A program made the position numbers and the translations under genes. DNA of 64,000 bases from Sphingomonas sp. DG1-23 (GTDB lineage Bacteria > Pseudomonadota > Alphaproteobacteria > Sphingomonadales > Sphingomonadaceae). The stretch is from assembly GCF_030730875.1 (NCBI RefSeq), contig NZ_JAVAMA010000013.1, positions 62,001 through 126,000 of the forward strand, written 5' to 3'. Below are positions 62,158 to 64,000 of the stretch, piece by piece (positions within the stretch are counted from its first letter, which is position 1; the number at the start of each line of letters is the position of its first letter). The notes below the pieces were generated by a model. That model saw only the letters and a program-made list of their open reading frames with translations, did no database searches and was not told the DNA's origin.

Positions 62158-62945
62158 GCGATCGCGCCGCGCCGCATCTGCTTGCGCAGCGCGCCCGGCA
62201 TCCAGCGCGCCGCAAAGGCGAGGCGGCGCGCGGTCTTGCCGATCAGGATATGGACCTTGTCGCGCTGGATGCCGTTCCAGATCTCCTCGGCCGCCTGATC
62301 GACCGGCGTGAATTCGAGGCCCGCGGCGCGCACCGAATCGCGTGCGGTGCGATTGGTGCCCGAGACGTTCGAGTCGAGCAGAGGCGTGTCGATGAAGCTC
62401 GGCATCACCACGCGGACCTTGATCCCCTCGGCGGCCCATTCGGCGTCGAGCGCTTCGGACAGTCCGCGCACCCCGAACTTGACCGCGGCATAGAGCGCCA
62501 GCCCGCTCGACCCATAGATCGCCGCGGCGGAGGCGGTGTTGACCAGGGTCGCGCCCGGCGTCGCCTTGAGCAGGGGATATGCCGCGCGGGCGCCGTTGAT
62601 GACGCCGACCAGATTGATCCCGACGATGCGGTCGATCTCGTCGTCGGTCGCGCCGGCGAGCTGTCCGCCCACGGCGATGCCGGCATTGTTGAACAGCACG
62701 TCGAGCCGTCCGCCGCTCGCCGCGGCGAAAGCGGCGAGGGCATCGCGCCACTGGTCGCGATCGCGGACATCCATGACATGAATGGTCGCCATGCCGGCGG
62801 GGAGCATCGCCTGCGTCGCCGCGAGCCCGGCGGCGTTGACGTCGGCGAGCCCGACCCGCCAGCCGCGTGCGGCGAACAGCTTCGCGACCGCCTGGCCGAT
62901 GCCCGACGCGCCGCCGGTGATGAATATCGCTTTCTCGCCTGCCAT
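62154..62945 (-). CDS. Short-chain dehydrogenase/reductase
   Basis: A 263-residue classical [23 protein letters not shown] is the TGxxxGIG cofactor loop, [15 protein letters not shown] the NNAG motif, and [20 protein letters not shown] with [11 protein letters not shown] the Ser-Tyr-Lys catalytic set. A charged residue after strand 2 (ADVNAAGL) is Asp, which favours NAD over NADP. The substrate is not visible. The C-terminal 50 residues are basic and more like SDRs acting on lipids or ketones. Confidence 0.9.
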   Translation of the reverse strand: MAGEKAIFITGGASGIGQAVAKLFAARGWRVGLADVNAAGLAATQAMLPAGMATIHVMDVRDRDQWRDALAAFAAASGGRLDVLFNNAGIAVGGQLAGATDDEIDRIVGINLVGVINGARAAYPLLKATPGATLVNTASAAAIYGSSGLALYAAVKFGVRGLSEALDAEWAAEGIKVRVVMPSFIDTPLLDSNVSGTNRTARDSVRAAGLEFTPVDQAAEEIWNGIQRDKVHILIGKTARRLAFAARWMPGALRKQMRRGAIA

Positions 62946-62997
62946 TCCGCCCCCCTGTTTTTGACCTTTTGCGCTTCATCCCGCACAAAAGCCGGCG

Positions 62998-63765
62998 ATG
63001 CCAGAGCAAAGCCGCAGCGTTACCTACAAAAATGTCAGTAATGTCTATGCGGGCGGCGTGACGGCGGTGGACCATGTGTCGCTCGAGATTGCCGGCGGCA
63101 GCTTCGTCGCCTTGGTCGGCGCCTCGGGATCGGGCAAATCGACCCTGCTCAAGATGGTCAACCGGCTGATCGAGCCGAGCGCGGGCGAAGTGCTGATCGG
63201 CGGCGAACCGGTACACGCCGAAGCGCCGCATCTGCTGCGCCGGCGGATCGGCTATGTGTTCCAGAATATCGGGCTGTTCCCGCATATGACCGTCGGCGAG
63301 AATGTCGCGATCGGGCTGCGGCTCGCCGGGGAACGCGATAGCGCCGCGCGCGTCGCCGAATTGCTCGATCTCGTCGAACTCCCCGCCGAACTCGCGCGGC
63401 GCCTGCCCGATGCGCTGTCAGGCGGCCAGCGCCAGCGCGTCGGCGTGGCGCGTGCGCTTGCCTGTCGGCCCCGGCTGTTGCTGATGGACGAACCGTTCGG
63501 CGCGCTCGACCCGGTGACCCGCGACGGACTCGGCAAGGCGATCCGCGCGCTGCACGACAGAATGGCACTCACCACCATCCTCGTCACCCACGACATGGCC
63601 GAGGCGCTGCTCCTCGCCGATCGTGTGCTGGTGATGGAAGCCGGGCGGATCGTCGCCGACGGCAGCCCGCGCGCGTTGCTGTCGGGAAAGGCCGGGACCG
63701 CGGCCGAAGCGCTGATCGGAGTGCCGCGCGAACAGGCGCGGCGGCTGGCGGAGCTGGAGAAGTGA
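62998..63765 (+). CDS. Osmoprotectant/glycine betaine ABC transporter ATPase (OpuCA-like)
   Basis: A 255-residue ATPase. Walker A is VGASGSGKSTLLKMVNRL, the Q-loop GYVFQNIGLFPHMTVGENVA, the signature DALSGGQRQRVGVARALA, Walker B LLLMDEPFGALD, and the switch His in LVTHDMAEALLLADR. NVYAGGVTAVDHVSLEI and VNRLIEPSAGEV are typical of the quaternary-amine subgroup. It lacks the C-terminal CBS domains of OpuCA, so the protein is the short form. A permease gene starts 154 bases later. Confidence 0.9.
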   Translation: MPEQSRSVTYKNVSNVYAGGVTAVDHVSLEIAGGSFVALVGASGSGKSTLLKMVNRLIEPSAGEVLIGGEPVHAEAPHLLRRRIGYVFQNIGLFPHMTVGENVAIGLRLAGERDSAARVAELLDLVELPAELARRLPDALSGGQRQRVGVARALACRPRLLLMDEPFGALDPVTRDGLGKAIRALHDRMALTTILVTHDMAEALLLADRVLVMEAGRIVADGSPRALLSGKAGTAAEALIGVPREQARRLAELEK

Positions 63766-63778
63766 GGGGGACAATCCA

Positions 63779-63919
63779 GTTCCTCCCCGAGCTTGTCTCG
63801 GGGAGGGGGACTGCCGCGCAGCGGTGGTGGAGGGGCGCCGTCGAAGACGGCGGCTACGCCGCCGCCCCTCCACCAGCCTGCGGCTGGTCCCCCTCCCCCA
63901 GCGAGCTGGGGGAGGAATT
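63779..63919. repeat. Palindromic element before the ABC permease
   Basis: The outer parts (TTCCTCCCCGAGCTTGTCTC at the left, and GCCTGCGGCTGGTCCCCCTC toward the right) match the element inside gluQ. GCCGTCGAAGACGGC is a centre not shared with it. Its right end GGGGAGGAATT stops exactly where the permease GTG begins. Confidence 0.88.
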
Positions 63920-64000
63920 GTGAGCGCCGCCTTCTCCCGGGTGCCCGAATTGCTCGCCGAGCATCTGCTGCTGGCGCTCTCGGCGCTGCTGCTCGGGCTG
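63920..64000 (+). CDS. ABC transporter permease, partial (OpuCB-like)
   Basis: 27 codons are visible before the right edge: a GTG start, SAAFSRVPELLAEHLLL and ALSALLLGL. The pattern (short polar N-terminus, then EHL-rich first helix) fits the permease of glycine betaine/choline importers. GGAGGA from the preceding palindromic element lies 4 bases before the GTG, which fixes the start. The ATPase of the same system is just upstream. Confidence 0.7.
   Translation, partial: MSAAFSRVPELLAEHLLLALSALLLGL

Overview
The window looks like ordinary chromosome from a GC-rich alphaproteobacterium of the order Sphingomonadales, probably Sphingomonas or a close relative. The signs are the very high GC content, the cytochrome oxidase order ctaC-ctaD...ctaB-small ORF-ctaG-ctaE-DUF983-SURF1, the TonB-dependent receptors, and many short GC-rich palindromic repeats between genes. 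Genus is inferred from gene content and style; there is no rRNA or tRNA gene here. There is no prophage, integrase, transposase or CRISPR array. Base composition looks even throughout.

Layout. 0-3 kb: a heme-type TonB-dependent receptor and a DUF6607 protein, under a Fur-like palindrome. 3.1-7.4 kb: a gtr-like envelope glycosylation group (GtrB-type transferase, methyltransferase, GtrA-type flippase, large GT-C-like membrane protein). 7.3-14.5 kb: marC, folD, DUF167, yggT, argB, a queuosine-precursor transporter, a nucleoside transporter and hydroxyacyl-CoA dehydrogenase. 14.5-20.3 kb: ergothioneine genes egtB-egtD, a PduO-type adenosyltransferase, and a membrane-bound winged-helix regulator followed by a PilZ protein. 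20.3-28 kb: HIG1 protein, gluQ, HNH protein, PBP1A, threonine aldolase, EamA exporter and an epimerase. 28-36 kb: three tandem secreted M28 peptidases facing aminopeptidase N. 36-43.4 kb: PhoD phosphatase and a glycosyltransferase group. 43.5-50.4 kb: a reverse-strand run pyrE-pdxJ-orf91-acpS-lepB-AI-2E transporter-maiA-TonB receptor. 50.6-57.7 kb: the aa3-type cytochrome c oxidase locus. 57.8-64 kb: thrC, an RNA methyltransferase-like gene, ccmAB, a zincin, pterin dehydratase, an SDR, and the start of an osmoprotectant ABC importer.

Genes are packed tightly. Many neighbours on the same strand overlap by 1-4 bases (ATGA, GTGA, TTGA, TGATG), pointing to translational coupling. Several convergent pairs overlap at their 3' ends by 32-91 bases.

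The most unusual thread is a set of palindromic elements that have entered genes and gene-control positions. One about 144-bp element lies in frame inside gluQ and adds roughly 48 residues. Relatives end exactly at start codons and seem to supply the Shine-Dalgarno sequence for an EamA transporter and an ABC permease. A perfect 13-bp-arm hairpin is translated inside the DUF983 N-terminus. Another hairpin forms the leader of an M28 peptidase. A 271-bp element with 30-bp terminal inverted repeats splits ctaG from ctaE. This resembles the in-frame palindromic elements known from Rickettsia and deserves a genome-wide check.
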